A program made the translations under genes and the position numbers. A stretch of 64,000 nt of DNA from the NCBI RefSeq assembly GCF_001639065.2, contig NZ_LQXO02000013.1:222197-286196 (forward strand), given 5' to 3'. Shown one piece after another: positions 44,311-52,730 of the stretch. Positions within the stretch are counted from its first letter, which is position 1. Each line of letters opens with the position of its first letter. This stretch comes from Vibrio barjaei. Its GTDB lineage: Bacteria > Pseudomonadota > Gammaproteobacteria > Enterobacterales > Vibrionaceae. The notes beneath the pieces are model-generated. The model was given only the letters and a program-made list of their open reading frames with translations, was not told the DNA's origin and searched no databases.

Positions 44311-45186
44311 TTAGTTCGGCTTTTGTTCGGAATACAAAGCTCGAATTGCATTGTGAACGCGCCCTGACTCATCACCAATTTTCCATATTAAAGCCGCAGG
44401 AATACTCTTTTTGAGCGATGACTCAACATTGAGTTTAACGAGTAGTCCTGAAGTAATTTGCGGTCGAATAAAGGGTTCAACCGCCATTCCCCAGCAAGCT
44501 CCATAGGCGATAGCCGTCTTGGCGGCGGATATAGATTCACACTCCCAGACGTTGGCTGAGACGGTGGTATCCTTAGCTTTGGCGTCATGGGAAAGATAAG
44601 CTTGCCTGTGACGTTGTAAGTCCACGAGTGTCACTTTTTCCAGTTTGGCTAATGGGTGCTCTGGACTAGCTATGTATAGCAGCTCCGCTGAAGGCAGTGC
44701 GATGGATCCTAGATTGCTGAAAATAGGTTGCTCTAGCAGGGTGAAACCAATGTTAGCCTCACCTTTTACTACTGATGCAATAACTCCGGAGGAAGGTTTC
44801 TCGACCAGTTTGAGTTTGAGTTTAGGAAACTTGTCGGCGAGCAACGTCAGGATCTCTTTTTCCATCGGAACGCTGTAAACACTATCCAACGCCAAGGTAA
44901 ATTCCGTTTCTTCTTCTGGGTCAAGTTCATTAGCCAAGCGCTCAAAATTCTCACACTGCGCTAAGACAAGCTTGGCTTCTTTTAGAAGAACCTCACCAGC
45001 AGCCGTCAAGGTAGGGTTGCGCGTGGAACGATCAAACAACGCTTGATTAACATCTAATTCTAAATTGGAGATGGTCATGCTGATTGCTGAATGGGTCTTC
45101 TTCATTTTCCTTGCTGCGGCAGAAAATGAGCCGGTTTCCGCAGCAAGAACGAATGCCTGAAGTTGGAGCAGATTAACAGTTAACAT
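44311..45186 (-). CDS. LysR-family regulator divergent from DUF1989 genes
   Basis: A 291-residue LysR regulator. The helix-turn-helix is at about residues 3-60 (LLQLQAFVLAAETGSFSAAARKMKKTHSAISMTISNLELDVNQALFDRSTRNPTLT), followed by a substrate-binding domain with EVLLKEAKLVLAQCENFERLANEL as linker helix. Its divergent position next to 45440-47801 suggests it controls the two DUF1989 genes. AACA-N5-TGTT at 45226-45238 in the gap has the form of a LysR half-operator. Confidence 0.88.
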   Translation of the reverse strand: MLTVNLLQLQAFVLAAETGSFSAAARKMKKTHSAISMTISNLELDVNQALFDRSTRNPTLTAAGEVLLKEAKLVLAQCENFERLANELDPEEETEFTLALDSVYSVPMEKEILTLLADKFPKLKLKLVEKPSSGVIASVVKGEANIGFTLLEQPIFSNLGSIALPSAELLYIASPEHPLAKLEKVTLVDLQRHRQAYLSHDAKAKDTTVSANVWECESISAAKTAIAYGACWGMAVEPFIRPQITSGLLVKLNVESSLKKSIPAALIWKIGDESGRVHNAIRALYSEQKPN

Positions 45187-45439
45187 GTCAGTAAAACTTA
45201 CACCTCAGTTCTTGGTCTTGTAGATAACACTTAATGTTAGGTGAATTCATAAGCTTTGCAACTCGGGGTAATTGCTAAGCTCTCCGCCTTAAACTGTCAA
45301 TTTTTCTTAAGGTTTACTGAATTTGTATTTCAGAAAAAATGACTAATATAGGCGTTGTCAGAGGGGAAACGGCAACAACGTTTTGACAATACATAGTTGA
45401 ACGGACGCGCTTTATTTATAGTTAGAGAAGGTAAAGACC

Positions 45440-46360
45440 ATGACAACTGACATCAAATCTGTATACAACGAAGACATTGACCCAGTAAAAACCTATGAGC
45501 GTAAAGTCTCACCAAACGTCGCTTTCTATGAAGACGTTCGTGGCACTAAAGCTAATGGCACACGCCAGCATGTCTATGATGATGTGTTGTTACCTCACAC
45601 GGGTAATGCATTCTTGGTGAAAGCAGGTCAGGTCATTCGTTTTGAACAGCGTCCAAGCCTACACAATAATCGCACTCAAATCATCGACGTTCATTTCGTC
45701 ACCCCAGACCTTGAACAATATGGGGACCATCTAAATACCAGCGCGGTAGAAGGGCTGAATCAAAGGCTGTACAGCGCAGTTTGGTCACAAAGCCGTTATA
45801 TGGAGAAAATCGTAACCTTGGTTGAAGATGAGTTTCCATACGAAAAAATGGATGAAGACTTTAGTCACATCTTCTTCGCAGCGCACTGCTGCCCCGAATG
45901 GCTACATATGTGTTATGGCGAAGAAGGTAACGTGAATAGCTGCCAAGAGAACTTTATTCAAGGCTTTAACCGAGTCCCGGCAATTGCAGCGATCGAAAAT
46001 GAAACACTACGACGTCAAGTGGTACAGACATTTGCTGACCGAAATGATGTGAATATGTTCCAACCAAATAAATTCACTCAAGACGACAATGGTATTACGC
46101 GCTGTGTCTTAGCCCCTACGCCGACGGTTGATGATGGTGTCGGCTGTGAATTCTATGCTGAAAAAGACATTTACGTAGTGGTAAGCAATTGTCCTTACGC
46201 AGACCAGGCATTGCCTTACCCAGAGGCTCGTCCAAACCCAGTGTATGTGAGCGTTTATGACACCGGAATTCAACCGGAAACCAAACACTTGGGAGAGATT
46301 GGTGGTTGGGAAGAGCGAATCTACCAACGCATTGCGACCAAAGATAACTCGATTAAATAG
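45440..46360 (+). CDS. DUF1989 (urea carboxylase-associated) family protein, copy 1
   Basis: A 306-residue protein of the DUF1989 family, members of which accompany urea carboxylase/urea amidolyase genes as UAAP1/2. Family-like segments are GNAFLVKAGQVIRFEQRP, SCQENFIQGFNRVP, DRNDVNMFQPNKF and EFYAEKDIYVVVSNCPYADQ. The conserved Cys and His (AAHCCPE, SCQENF, SNCPY) could bind a metal. A good AGAGAAGG ribosome-binding site is present. No urea carboxylase, allophanate hydrolase or ABC transporter lies nearby, so the substrate here is open. It is strongly similar to the protein at 46791-47801. Confidence 0.75.
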   Translation: MTTDIKSVYNEDIDPVKTYERKVSPNVAFYEDVRGTKANGTRQHVYDDVLLPHTGNAFLVKAGQVIRFEQRPSLHNNRTQIIDVHFVTPDLEQYGDHLNTSAVEGLNQRLYSAVWSQSRYMEKIVTLVEDEFPYEKMDEDFSHIFFAAHCCPEWLHMCYGEEGNVNSCQENFIQGFNRVPAIAAIENETLRRQVVQTFADRNDVNMFQPNKFTQDDNGITRCVLAPTPTVDDGVGCEFYAEKDIYVVVSNCPYADQALPYPEARPNPVYVSVYDTGIQPETKHLGEIGGWEERIYQRIATKDNSIK

Positions 46361-46372
46361 AGAGGGGTCTTT

Positions 46373-46672
46373 ATGTCGAATCAACCAGACTCAAATCTAA
46401 CAATGTTGGTTGATACTCCGATAAAGAAGGTGGCGCTGGTTGCCTTCATTATCACCAACATAGGGATGTTTGCTGTGCCAGCAGGACTTGGAGCTCTAGG
46501 CGCTTCAATGAGTTGGTCAGCAGAACAAACGGTATCGATAGTCGGCATTGGTTTTGCCATTAATGAAGTCATTTTATTTGGCTCCATCGCCATTCTAGGA
46601 AAGCCCCTCGTAGGCTTGCTAAAGCGCAAGATTAAGACGTTGTTTAAATCTTCAAAGCGCAATAGTAAGTAA
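46373..46672 (+). CDS. Small two-helix membrane protein (transporter-suffix-like)
   Basis: A 99-residue protein with two hydrophobic segments (about residues 18-42 and 52-77) and a basic C-terminus (KRKIKTLFKSSKRNSK). The second segment ending EVILFGSIAILGKPLVGLLKRKI recalls the small proteins that databases label transporter suffix domain, which are found free or fused to permeases. It starts 12 bases after copy 1 of the DUF1989 gene and precedes copy 2, so it probably shares their transcript. Its location between two paralogues suggests a role in uptake or export of their substrate. Confidence 0.65.
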   Translation: MSNQPDSNLTMLVDTPIKKVALVAFIITNIGMFAVPAGLGALGASMSWSAEQTVSIVGIGFAINEVILFGSIAILGKPLVGLLKRKIKTLFKSSKRNSK

Positions 46673-46790
46673 CAGACATCAATCTTTTAAAGGACAAAAA
46701 CTGAGCAAGGACGCTTACTAAATTTCTGAAGTCGAGCCAGGAACCCTCGGCCGTAGCCTACATGGATGTTGCAATCATAGGTAAATACTT

Positions 46791-47801
46791 ATGTGCCATA
46801 AATATGTAAATCAAGTAGAAAACTTCGACTCTAGTTATAACTCTGATGTTGATCCAGTAGAGACGTTTGCGAGAGCAATCAGCCCAGACTTGGACTTCTA
46901 TCAAAAAGTGAGAGCGACTAAGTCTGGTAAAAAACGTCAGTTGGTTTACACGGACGTACTTGAAGCAGAAACCGGTAATGCCTTCTTAGTGAAAAAAGGT
47001 CAGGTTATTCGTATTGAGCAGCGTCCAAACGCAGAAGGCAACAATGGTCGTACTCAGATTATGGACGTGCTAATGGTGACTCCCGACTTAGAGCAATACA
47101 GTTGTCATTTAAGCTCTACAGCGGTTGAAGGGCTCAACCAAAGACTCTATTCCGGTATCTGGTCTCAAAGCCGTCATTTCGAAAAGATGGCGACGCTGGT
47201 GGAAGATGAGTTCCCATATGACGAATTACCAGAAGGTTTTTCACACATTTGGTTAGCGGCGCATTGTTCTCCTGAGTTGATTGGATTGGCACAAGGTAAA
47301 GAAAACGTGCGTAACTCTTGTCATGAGAACTTTATTCACGGCTTTGGGCGCATTCCTGCCATAGCTAACATTGAAGATGACACCTTGCGTCAGGAAGTGA
47401 TTCAATTTTTCTCGGACCGTAATGATTGGAATATCTTTCAAGGCAATCGCTTTGCCCAAGATGAGAACCGAATTACGCGAGCTCGCATGTGTCCAACTCC
47501 ACCAGTGAAAGACGGGACTGCGATTGAGTGGTACGCAGAAAAAGACCTGTACGTTGTGATTTCCAACTGCCCTTATGGAGACCAACACACCTGTTATTCA
47601 AAGATTAAGAATAACGATGTGTTTATTGAAGTGTATGACACGGGTATTGCGCCTATACACGGCGAAGCCACAGAGCGGATTCAAGGTTGGGAACAAGCTG
47701 CATTGGAGCGTGTTGCCAAGCGTGACCAAACGCTAGCCCATGATTGCCCAGTCGACGAGATTAAACTACCTGTCGAACTAACCCACTTAGCTTCAAGGTA
47801 G
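46791..47801 (+). CDS. DUF1989 family protein, copy 2
   Basis: A 336-residue paralogue of the 45440-46360 protein, with long shared runs (GNAFLVKKGQVIRIEQRPN, RTQIMDV, TPDLEQY, AVEGLNQRLYS, WSQSRHFEKMATLVEDEFPYDE, WYAEKDLYVVISNCPYGDQ). It has a longer N-terminus (CHKYVNQVENFDSSY) and a 25-residue C-terminal extension containing an extra cysteine. The two probably act together or as a heteromer, like UAAP1 and UAAP2. No strong ribosome-binding site is visible before ATG 46791. Confidence 0.73.
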   Translation: MCHKYVNQVENFDSSYNSDVDPVETFARAISPDLDFYQKVRATKSGKKRQLVYTDVLEAETGNAFLVKKGQVIRIEQRPNAEGNNGRTQIMDVLMVTPDLEQYSCHLSSTAVEGLNQRLYSGIWSQSRHFEKMATLVEDEFPYDELPEGFSHIWLAAHCSPELIGLAQGKENVRNSCHENFIHGFGRIPAIANIEDDTLRQEVIQFFSDRNDWNIFQGNRFAQDENRITRARMCPTPPVKDGTAIEWYAEKDLYVVISNCPYGDQHTCYSKIKNNDVFIEVYDTGIAPIHGEATERIQGWEQAALERVAKRDQTLAHDCPVDEIKLPVELTHLASR

Positions 47802-47824
47802 TACATACCTCTTCCTCCTTCTTC

Positions 47825-47842
47825 CCCCGCTTTTTAGCGGGG
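47825..47842 (+). terminator. Hairpin after DUF1989 operon
   Basis: CCCCGCT (47825-47831), short T loop, AGCGGGG (47836-47842). The stem is strong but no T-run follows; probable end of the DUF1989 transcript. Confidence 0.55.
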
Positions 47843-47898
47843 TTAGGCGGTTGTAACTTGCGCTATTTGCGCGTCATTTCCAAAGACAGAGGTAGTAA

Positions 47899-48513
47899 AT
47901 GAAAAAAGTACTGTTAGTTGCTTTAGTAACGGGTTTCTCGAGCATGGCTCAAGCAAGCAATGACTATGCTGGTATTCGTATTGGAGCCGGGGCAACGACA
48001 GGGATGAAAGTGGATGGACTAGGGACACTAAAGGCACAGCCAAAAATCGAGTTTGGTTATGATTTTAATCGGATTTTCTCAGTTAATGGTTCATTAATGA
48101 GATTTGATGGTGAGCACAATCAAATCTCCTCTAAGGCGTTGTATGGTGGCAAGGCGGATGGTTACGATGCGCGAATTGAAGGTGAAATAGGTTATGCTTT
48201 CAATATCGCGGACGGGTGGGACCTAAAGCCGTATGCGGCTTTTGGCGGTGCACACGTAAGTGGTTCTATTGAGTCGCACAATGTGGGGCTTCTAGTCGCT
48301 CTCCCTAGCGGCACCCAAAATAATATTGACTCATATAGCGGTAATTTTTCAGGAAACTATCTGACGACCGCTGCGGGTTTAAGGCTAACCACGCCTTTGG
48401 GTATCTATGCAGATGCAAGAGTACAAAGTCTTTATATGACAGCAAACCAAGAAGTACGAACCCCAGTGAAAGAGAACGCCCAATTTGGATTTACCGTCGG
48501 GTTTAAGTTCTAA
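47899..48513 (+). CDS. Outer-membrane beta-barrel protein
   Basis: A 204-residue exported protein. A signal peptide (cleavage near AQA, residue 19) is followed by barrel strands (YAGIRIGAGATTG, PKIEFGYDFNRIFSVNGSLMRF, DARIEGEIGYAF, WDLKPYAAFGGAHVSG, YLTTAAGLRLTTPLGIYADARVQ) and the C-terminus FTVGFKF. It is of the OmpA/OmpW-like eight-strand type, although no specific family stands out. Between strands lies a low-complexity Ser/Gly/Asn loop (SGTQNNIDSYSGNFSGNY), probably extracellular. Followed by a strong terminator. Confidence 0.75.
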   Translation: MKKVLLVALVTGFSSMAQASNDYAGIRIGAGATTGMKVDGLGTLKAQPKIEFGYDFNRIFSVNGSLMRFDGEHNQISSKALYGGKADGYDARIEGEIGYAFNIADGWDLKPYAAFGGAHVSGSIESHNVGLLVALPSGTQNNIDSYSGNFSGNYLTTAAGLRLTTPLGIYADARVQSLYMTANQEVRTPVKENAQFGFTVGFKF

Positions 48514-48520
48514 ATGAACA

Positions 48521-48560
48521 ACCAGAGGAGATCGCCTGATTTCCTCTGGTTTTGTTTTTA
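48521..48560 (+). terminator. Rho-independent terminator
   Basis: ACCAGAGGA (48521-48529), 12-base loop, TCCTCTGGT (48542-48550), then TTTGTTTTT. Confidence 0.9.
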
Positions 48561-48739
48561 GGTTGCCACAATTTATTATCGCATTGGCCGGATTTGCGGA
48601 TTCAAATAGATGCCAACCTATTAAGAATGAAGGAAACAAAGCAAGAATAATCGGACATCAATGTTTTCGAGTGAAAGATATACTAGTGCAATATTTTCAA
48701 TGGTAGATGACCAACCTTTTGGTCAATAGGGAAACACTA

Positions 48740-48931
48740 ATGAGACTATTACTAGCGATTCTTGTTCCATGGCTGCAATTTTTCACAATCGGAAAACCTG
48801 TTGCGGGAGTGATCTGTCTGATACTGCAAATAACGTTAATTGGTTGGATACCTGCGGTTATTTGGTCGGTGTATGCACTAAATCAATACGAAACAGATAT
48901 GAAAATAAACGTTGCCTTAGATGATGAATAG
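48740..48931 (+). CDS. YqaE/Pmp3-family small membrane protein
   Basis: A 63-residue protein with two hydrophobic helices, matching the Pmp3 (UPF0057) family: LLAILVPWLQFFTIGKPVAGVICLILQITLIGWIPAVIWSVYALNQYE. Members are thought to influence membrane potential and salt tolerance. A longer frame begins at 48707. ATG 48740 gives the usual short N-terminus and has AGGG upstream. The PadR-type regulator gene begins 61 bases later and may be cotranscribed. Confidence 0.82.
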   Translation: MRLLLAILVPWLQFFTIGKPVAGVICLILQITLIGWIPAVIWSVYALNQYETDMKINVALDDE

Positions 48932-48992
48932 AGAGGGTTTTGAACTTAGCTCTCGAGAATGTTAAACCAACTCCTTGAATCATCTGGCGAAT

Positions 48993-49529
48993 ATGGCACT
49001 CAAATACATTTTATTGACTCACCTTAGTACAAAAGCGATGAATGGTGCGACGTTAGTTCGAACTATCAATGCGTTACCATACTGGCAAGTTAACTCTCAA
49101 CAGGTATATACCGAACTAAAACGAATGATCTTGCATGGTTGGATTAGTATGAGTACGACCGAGCACAGCTATCAGCCAACAGAACGACAGTATATAGTTG
49201 AAAAAGAGGGGAGAGAGGCACTTTCCAATTGGCTCGGAAGAAAGCTAGCATTCCCAGCAACACGAGATGAGCTGTGCTCAAAGTTGATGGCAAGCGTAAG
49301 TATGGATTCTAGTGATGTCATACATTCACATTTGCGCAGAGGTTTGCACCAAACTCAACAAGCGCTGAACAACATTCTGCTTTATCTAGAAAATGTTGCT
49401 CACGACAGGCAGAAAACTTCTTCCGCTAAGCTTCAATGTAAACAGCTACAAGCACGAATCCAATGGCTAAACGAATGCATTGATGAAGCGTCAGAGCGAG
49501 AGGTTGTGAGCGCTCCTGAAGTGCTGTAG
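48993..49529 (+). CDS. PadR-family transcriptional regulator
   Basis: A 178-residue regulator. The N-terminal winged helix reads MALKYILLTHLSTKAMNGATLVRTI, then YWQVNSQQVYTELKRMILHGWISMST, the PadR pattern. The C-terminal half (about residues 95-165) is a long helical dimerisation region with many Gln and Leu. The frame is open from TTG 48975, but MALKY is the normal PadR start. It may control the neighbouring Pmp3-type gene. Its ligand is unknown. Confidence 0.8.
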   Translation: MALKYILLTHLSTKAMNGATLVRTINALPYWQVNSQQVYTELKRMILHGWISMSTTEHSYQPTERQYIVEKEGREALSNWLGRKLAFPATRDELCSKLMASVSMDSSDVIHSHLRRGLHQTQQALNNILLYLENVAHDRQKTSSAKLQCKQLQARIQWLNECIDEASEREVVSAPEVL

Positions 49530-49540
49530 AGGAACTCGCT

Positions 49541-50368
49541 TTGGGAATGTACTCTTCGCTGGTTTCACACTACAAACGGTTCGCTCTAACCGTCTTACTT
49601 ATCAATAGCTTTCCGCTGTTGGCGCTTGAACATGAAAGTGTGGTTACTGAGTACGTACAAGAGCGTTGTGATACAACGCGATACTCATCATTTTTGCCGC
49701 TACTATCACCGGACTGCCCTATTGGTAAAGGGCTGTATGGAAATGATGAACCCGACCACAAACCAGCTTTCTATTGGGTTCAATGCGGAGCCTCTTCTAA
49801 ACCATTTCATGTTGATGATACTCATCGAAGGGTGGCAATTGCGACGCAAAATAACCTAGTGCAGTCTTTTGATGGAGAGTACTACCGATGCTTGATTGGT
49901 CCCTACTCTCAATTTATCGATGCCAAGATGGCCGGACGCTATATTTCAAGTCTGATTAAAAAAGAGACGTTTCTCCGGCAGCACGTTTTAACCCCTGTGA
50001 ATCGCGTTCAAGTGACATCAGTCCTTAAGAGTTACAACGAATCAAAGGTTGTTTTTGAGAACCAACAACAGATTGGCGAACAGATATTCTTTATTCCCAC
50101 CTATCCGGAAAGTCAACGCACTTCTAACTGGGAAGTCAACCAACGTTGGCAGCGTTTTTCTTATGAAGTCGCGAAGCAGACGTGCCAATCATTAAATGCA
50201 AGTTTAATAACTAAGCCGGATATTGAAGCTCTACAACGTCATATTGATGTGGCTGCATGGCCCAAAGCTTTACCCTTCTGGCTAGATGAACAACAAGCCG
50301 CGTTTCTTGATGGAAAAAGCGTATCTGCGACGACAAAATCGAAACTCTATTTAGTGTGCAAACGATAA
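49541..50368 (+). CDS. Exported protein with SPOR-like region
   Basis: A 275-residue secreted protein with a signal peptide ending near LLALE (about residue 30). Residues about 80-150 (FYWVQCGASSKPF ... EYYRCLIGPYSQFIDAKMAGRYISSLI) follow the SPOR pattern of two strand-helix repeats that bind denuded peptidoglycan. The last 75 residues (AKQTCQSLNASLITKPDIEALQ ... FWLDEQ ... LYLVCKR) look like a C-type-lectin or FGE-like closing domain with paired cysteines. TTG 49541 is used because AGAGGA lies 7 bases before it; ATG 49547 would be 13 away. Function unknown, probably cell-wall related. Confidence 0.6.
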   Translation: MGMYSSLVSHYKRFALTVLLINSFPLLALEHESVVTEYVQERCDTTRYSSFLPLLSPDCPIGKGLYGNDEPDHKPAFYWVQCGASSKPFHVDDTHRRVAIATQNNLVQSFDGEYYRCLIGPYSQFIDAKMAGRYISSLIKKETFLRQHVLTPVNRVQVTSVLKSYNESKVVFENQQQIGEQIFFIPTYPESQRTSNWEVNQRWQRFSYEVAKQTCQSLNASLITKPDIEALQRHIDVAAWPKALPFWLDEQQAAFLDGKSVSATTKSKLYLVCKR

Positions 50369-50422
50369 CCTAAACAGACATGATTGTGGTGAGCCGACCT
50401 TTGCGTATTTGGCTAAGCAAAA

Positions 50423-50448
50423 AAGCCAGCAGTGTTCGCTGCTGGCTT
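50423..50448 (-). terminator. Terminator after PTS EIIABC gene
   Basis: AAGCCAGCAG (50423-50432), loop TGTTCG, CTGCTGGCTT (50439-50448). On the minus strand it is followed by TTTTTTGC. It also serves the plus-strand gene ending at 50368. Confidence 0.88.
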
Positions 50449-50498
50449 ATGACGTCGTCTGCTCACTTATGGTAGAGACAACGAATATGCAGGGAGAG

Positions 50499-52418
50499 TT
50501 AGCTCAGTGCCAACTGTGTCGCTTGCTCTTTTTGTGCTTTGTTATAGCGAATCTTCTTCAGTGTAATCGCAACAGCGGCTGTAGTGACAACACCGATAGC
50601 CATTGCGAGCAACGCTAAAACAGGTTTGTTGAACGCACCAAGTAGAACGACGATTGGACCACCGTGTGCAACGTTGCAAGTTAGACCGAAGGTAAAGCCA
50701 AGCACACAAGCTACTGCTGAACCAATCATGTTTGCGGGGATTACGGCAAATGGGTCACGTGCAGCGAACGGAATAGCACCCTCAGAGATACCGACCATAC
50801 CCATAGCGGTTGCGGCTTTTGCGTTTTCGACTTCTTCACGTTCGAATAGTTTCATGCGGCTACCGAGGAATGCAGCTAATGCCATGCCTAATGGAGCCAC
50901 TGGAATGGCTGCCGCTTGTGCACCCATAAACTGAGTTTGTCCTTCGGCAATCAGGCCGACACTGAATAGGAAGGCCACCTTACCAAATGGACCACCCATA
51001 TCGAAACCTTGCATCAAACCGATGACCAAACCAATGATGATTACGTTACCGGTTGATAAGTTCGCTAGGACGTTGTTCATGGTTTCCATGATGCCTGCGA
51101 TTGGGGCACCGATGATAAAAATGAATACGGCGGCAATAAAGAGCGAGCCAGCGATTGGCGCGATCATAATAGGGACAAGTGGTTGAATCATCTTCGAATA
51201 ATTGAAGCTGACAATCCATTTCACGAAGTAACCAACCAAGAGACCAGCAATGATGGCACCAATAAAGCCTGTACCAGCATCAGCGTCATAGAATGAACCG
51301 TTGTTAGCAATCCAGCCTCCAATGAGGCCCGGCGCAAGCCCTGGACGATCAGCGATAGCGTAAGCAATATAACCGGCTAGAACCGGAATCATTAGGGTGA
51401 AGCCGACCACACCGACATCAAGGATCTTGTTCCACAAGCTGCCTTCAGGAATAGCAAGGCCGCCTGGCGTTGGTTCTCCGCCTATAGCTAGGGAAATAGC
51501 AATCAAAATACCGCCGACCACTACAAATGGGATCATGTGAGATACGCCATTCATTAGGTACTTATATAGGTCTTTTCCTGAGCCACCAGGACTCGTTGTT
51601 GCTTGGCTCGCGCTAGATTTGCCATCACCAGCATAGAGCGGCGCAGCCAGAGCTTGCTCAATCAACTTGTCAGCATCTTTGATAGCTTTTTTGACGCCAG
51701 TGATAATAACGCGTTTGCCTTTAAAGCGATTGAGATCAACTTGTTTATCGCAAGCGACAACAATGGCGTCGGCACGGGCGATTTCTTCTTCAGTAGGGAT
51801 GTTTTTAACACCGACAGAGCCGTTTGTTTCAACTTTGCACTCGTACCCCATTTCGGCGGCAGCATTTTCGATGCCCTCTGCTGCTAAGTAGGTGTGTGCA
51901 ACCCCTACCGGACAACCTGTCACACCAATAATAAAGCCATTGGTTGCGGCGACAGTTGGTTGTGATGTTTTGTCATCTGCAACTAATAGGGCAAGCGCTT
52001 CTTCATTAGAGGTCGCGTTACGTAGGCTTTCTAAAAATGTAGGCTCAACTATCTTTGAAGATAGTTTCGCAAGGACTTCGACATGGAAGTTGCTCGCTTT
52101 TTCAGGCGAAGCAATCATAAAGAAGATATTAGAAGGTTGACCGTCTTCCGCGCCGTATTCGATACCTTGTTTGCTGATACCAATGGCAATCGCTGGTGAA
52201 ACAACAGAGGCGCTCTTGGCATGTGGCAGTGCAATGCCATCTTCAAAACCTGTGTTACCGGTTTCTTCGCGTGCCCAGACATCTTTCACAAATTGTTGTT
52301 TGTCAGATACTTTGCCAGCATTGACTAGCACATCTGCTAATTCATTGAATACCGCGTCCTTGTCGGTTGCCGCCAAATCAAGTTTGATTAGCTGCGCGTT
52401 TAGGATCTCTTTCATCAT
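50499..52418 (-). CDS. Fructose-type PTS EIIABC transporter
   Basis: A 639-residue fusion carrying out PTS uptake and phosphorylation. The EIIA domain has active histidine His66 (GIALPHAKSA). The EIIB domain has active Cys169 (FIIGVTGCPVGVAHTYLAAEGIE). The EIIC membrane domain (about 280-620) has GGEPTPGGLAIP, GLAPGLIGGWIANNGSFYDADAGTGFIG and TCNVAHGGPIVVL. The IIA-IIB-IIC order resembles MngA (mannosylglycerate) and Gram-positive FruA rather than E. coli FruA. The adjacent glycyl radical enzyme suggests it delivers the phosphorylated substrate for that enzyme. A TGTATTTACA motif and an FNR-like box lie upstream. Confidence 0.9.
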   Translation of the reverse strand: MMKEILNAQLIKLDLAATDKDAVFNELADVLVNAGKVSDKQQFVKDVWAREETGNTGFEDGIALPHAKSASVVSPAIAIGISKQGIEYGAEDGQPSNIFFMIASPEKASNFHVEVLAKLSSKIVEPTFLESLRNATSNEEALALLVADDKTSQPTVAATNGFIIGVTGCPVGVAHTYLAAEGIENAAAEMGYECKVETNGSVGVKNIPTEEEIARADAIVVACDKQVDLNRFKGKRVIITGVKKAIKDADKLIEQALAAPLYAGDGKSSASQATTSPGGSGKDLYKYLMNGVSHMIPFVVVGGILIAISLAIGGEPTPGGLAIPEGSLWNKILDVGVVGFTLMIPVLAGYIAYAIADRPGLAPGLIGGWIANNGSFYDADAGTGFIGAIIAGLLVGYFVKWIVSFNYSKMIQPLVPIMIAPIAGSLFIAAVFIFIIGAPIAGIMETMNNVLANLSTGNVIIIGLVIGLMQGFDMGGPFGKVAFLFSVGLIAEGQTQFMGAQAAAIPVAPLGMALAAFLGSRMKLFEREEVENAKAATAMGMVGISEGAIPFAARDPFAVIPANMIGSAVACVLGFTFGLTCNVAHGGPIVVLLGAFNKPVLALLAMAIGVVTTAAVAITLKKIRYNKAQKEQATQLALS

Positions 52419-52454
52419 AATGTAGATCTCTTCTTGGTAGGGATTTTTAATTTA

Positions 52455-52464
52455 TGTATTTACA
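52455..52464. promoter_or_regulatory. GntR operator candidate upstream of EIIABC
   Basis: TGTATTTACA (TGTA-TT-TACA), 37 bases before the EIIABC start. The identical 10-mer occurs at 53617-53626 before the radical enzyme. TGTA-N2-TACA is the usual form for HutC-subfamily GntR operators. Confidence 0.6.
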
Positions 52465-52503
52465 AATTTAAAATAATCTTAGTAATGGTTTTGTAGATAG
52501 AGA

Positions 52504-52517
52504 TTGATCTAAATCAT
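52504..52517. promoter_or_regulatory. FNR-like box upstream of EIIABC
   Basis: TTGAT-CTAA-ATCAT matches nine of ten fixed bases of the FNR consensus TTGAT-N4-ATCAA. It lies 86-99 bases before the EIIABC start, suitable for oxygen-responsive activation. Confidence 0.55.
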
Positions 52518-52730
52518 TATATTGTGTGTGGTTATGTTGATTTGTGGTGAACTGTGAGGTGGATAACGAATATTGGAAACCAAAGCACTTCCAAAATCAC
52601 AAAAATATTTGTTAAGTCAAGTGGTGATTTTTACTGGGCTTTACCCAAAGGCGTAGGGAAGCTGAGGAGAGAGAACAGGCGGTTTTAATAGGATGAAACC
52701 GCCTATAAGGGGGGCTAACTAACTGATAAA

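Larger units (their letters stand above)
52419..52730. other. Promoter region of EIIABC gene and end of gntR
   Basis: 312 bases without a gene. It contains the shared operator motif at 52455-52464, an FNR-like box at 52504-52517 and, at the right, a hairpin AGGCGGTTT (52677-52685) / AAACCGCCT (52696-52704) that probably ends the gntR transcript. The rest is AT-rich. Confidence 0.6.

Noticed and set aside
45360..45435. Possible guanidine riboswitch before the DUF1989 gene
   Set aside because: ACGG occurs twice, but no pair of short stems closing ACGR loops can be drawn, and the ykkC class I core is absent.
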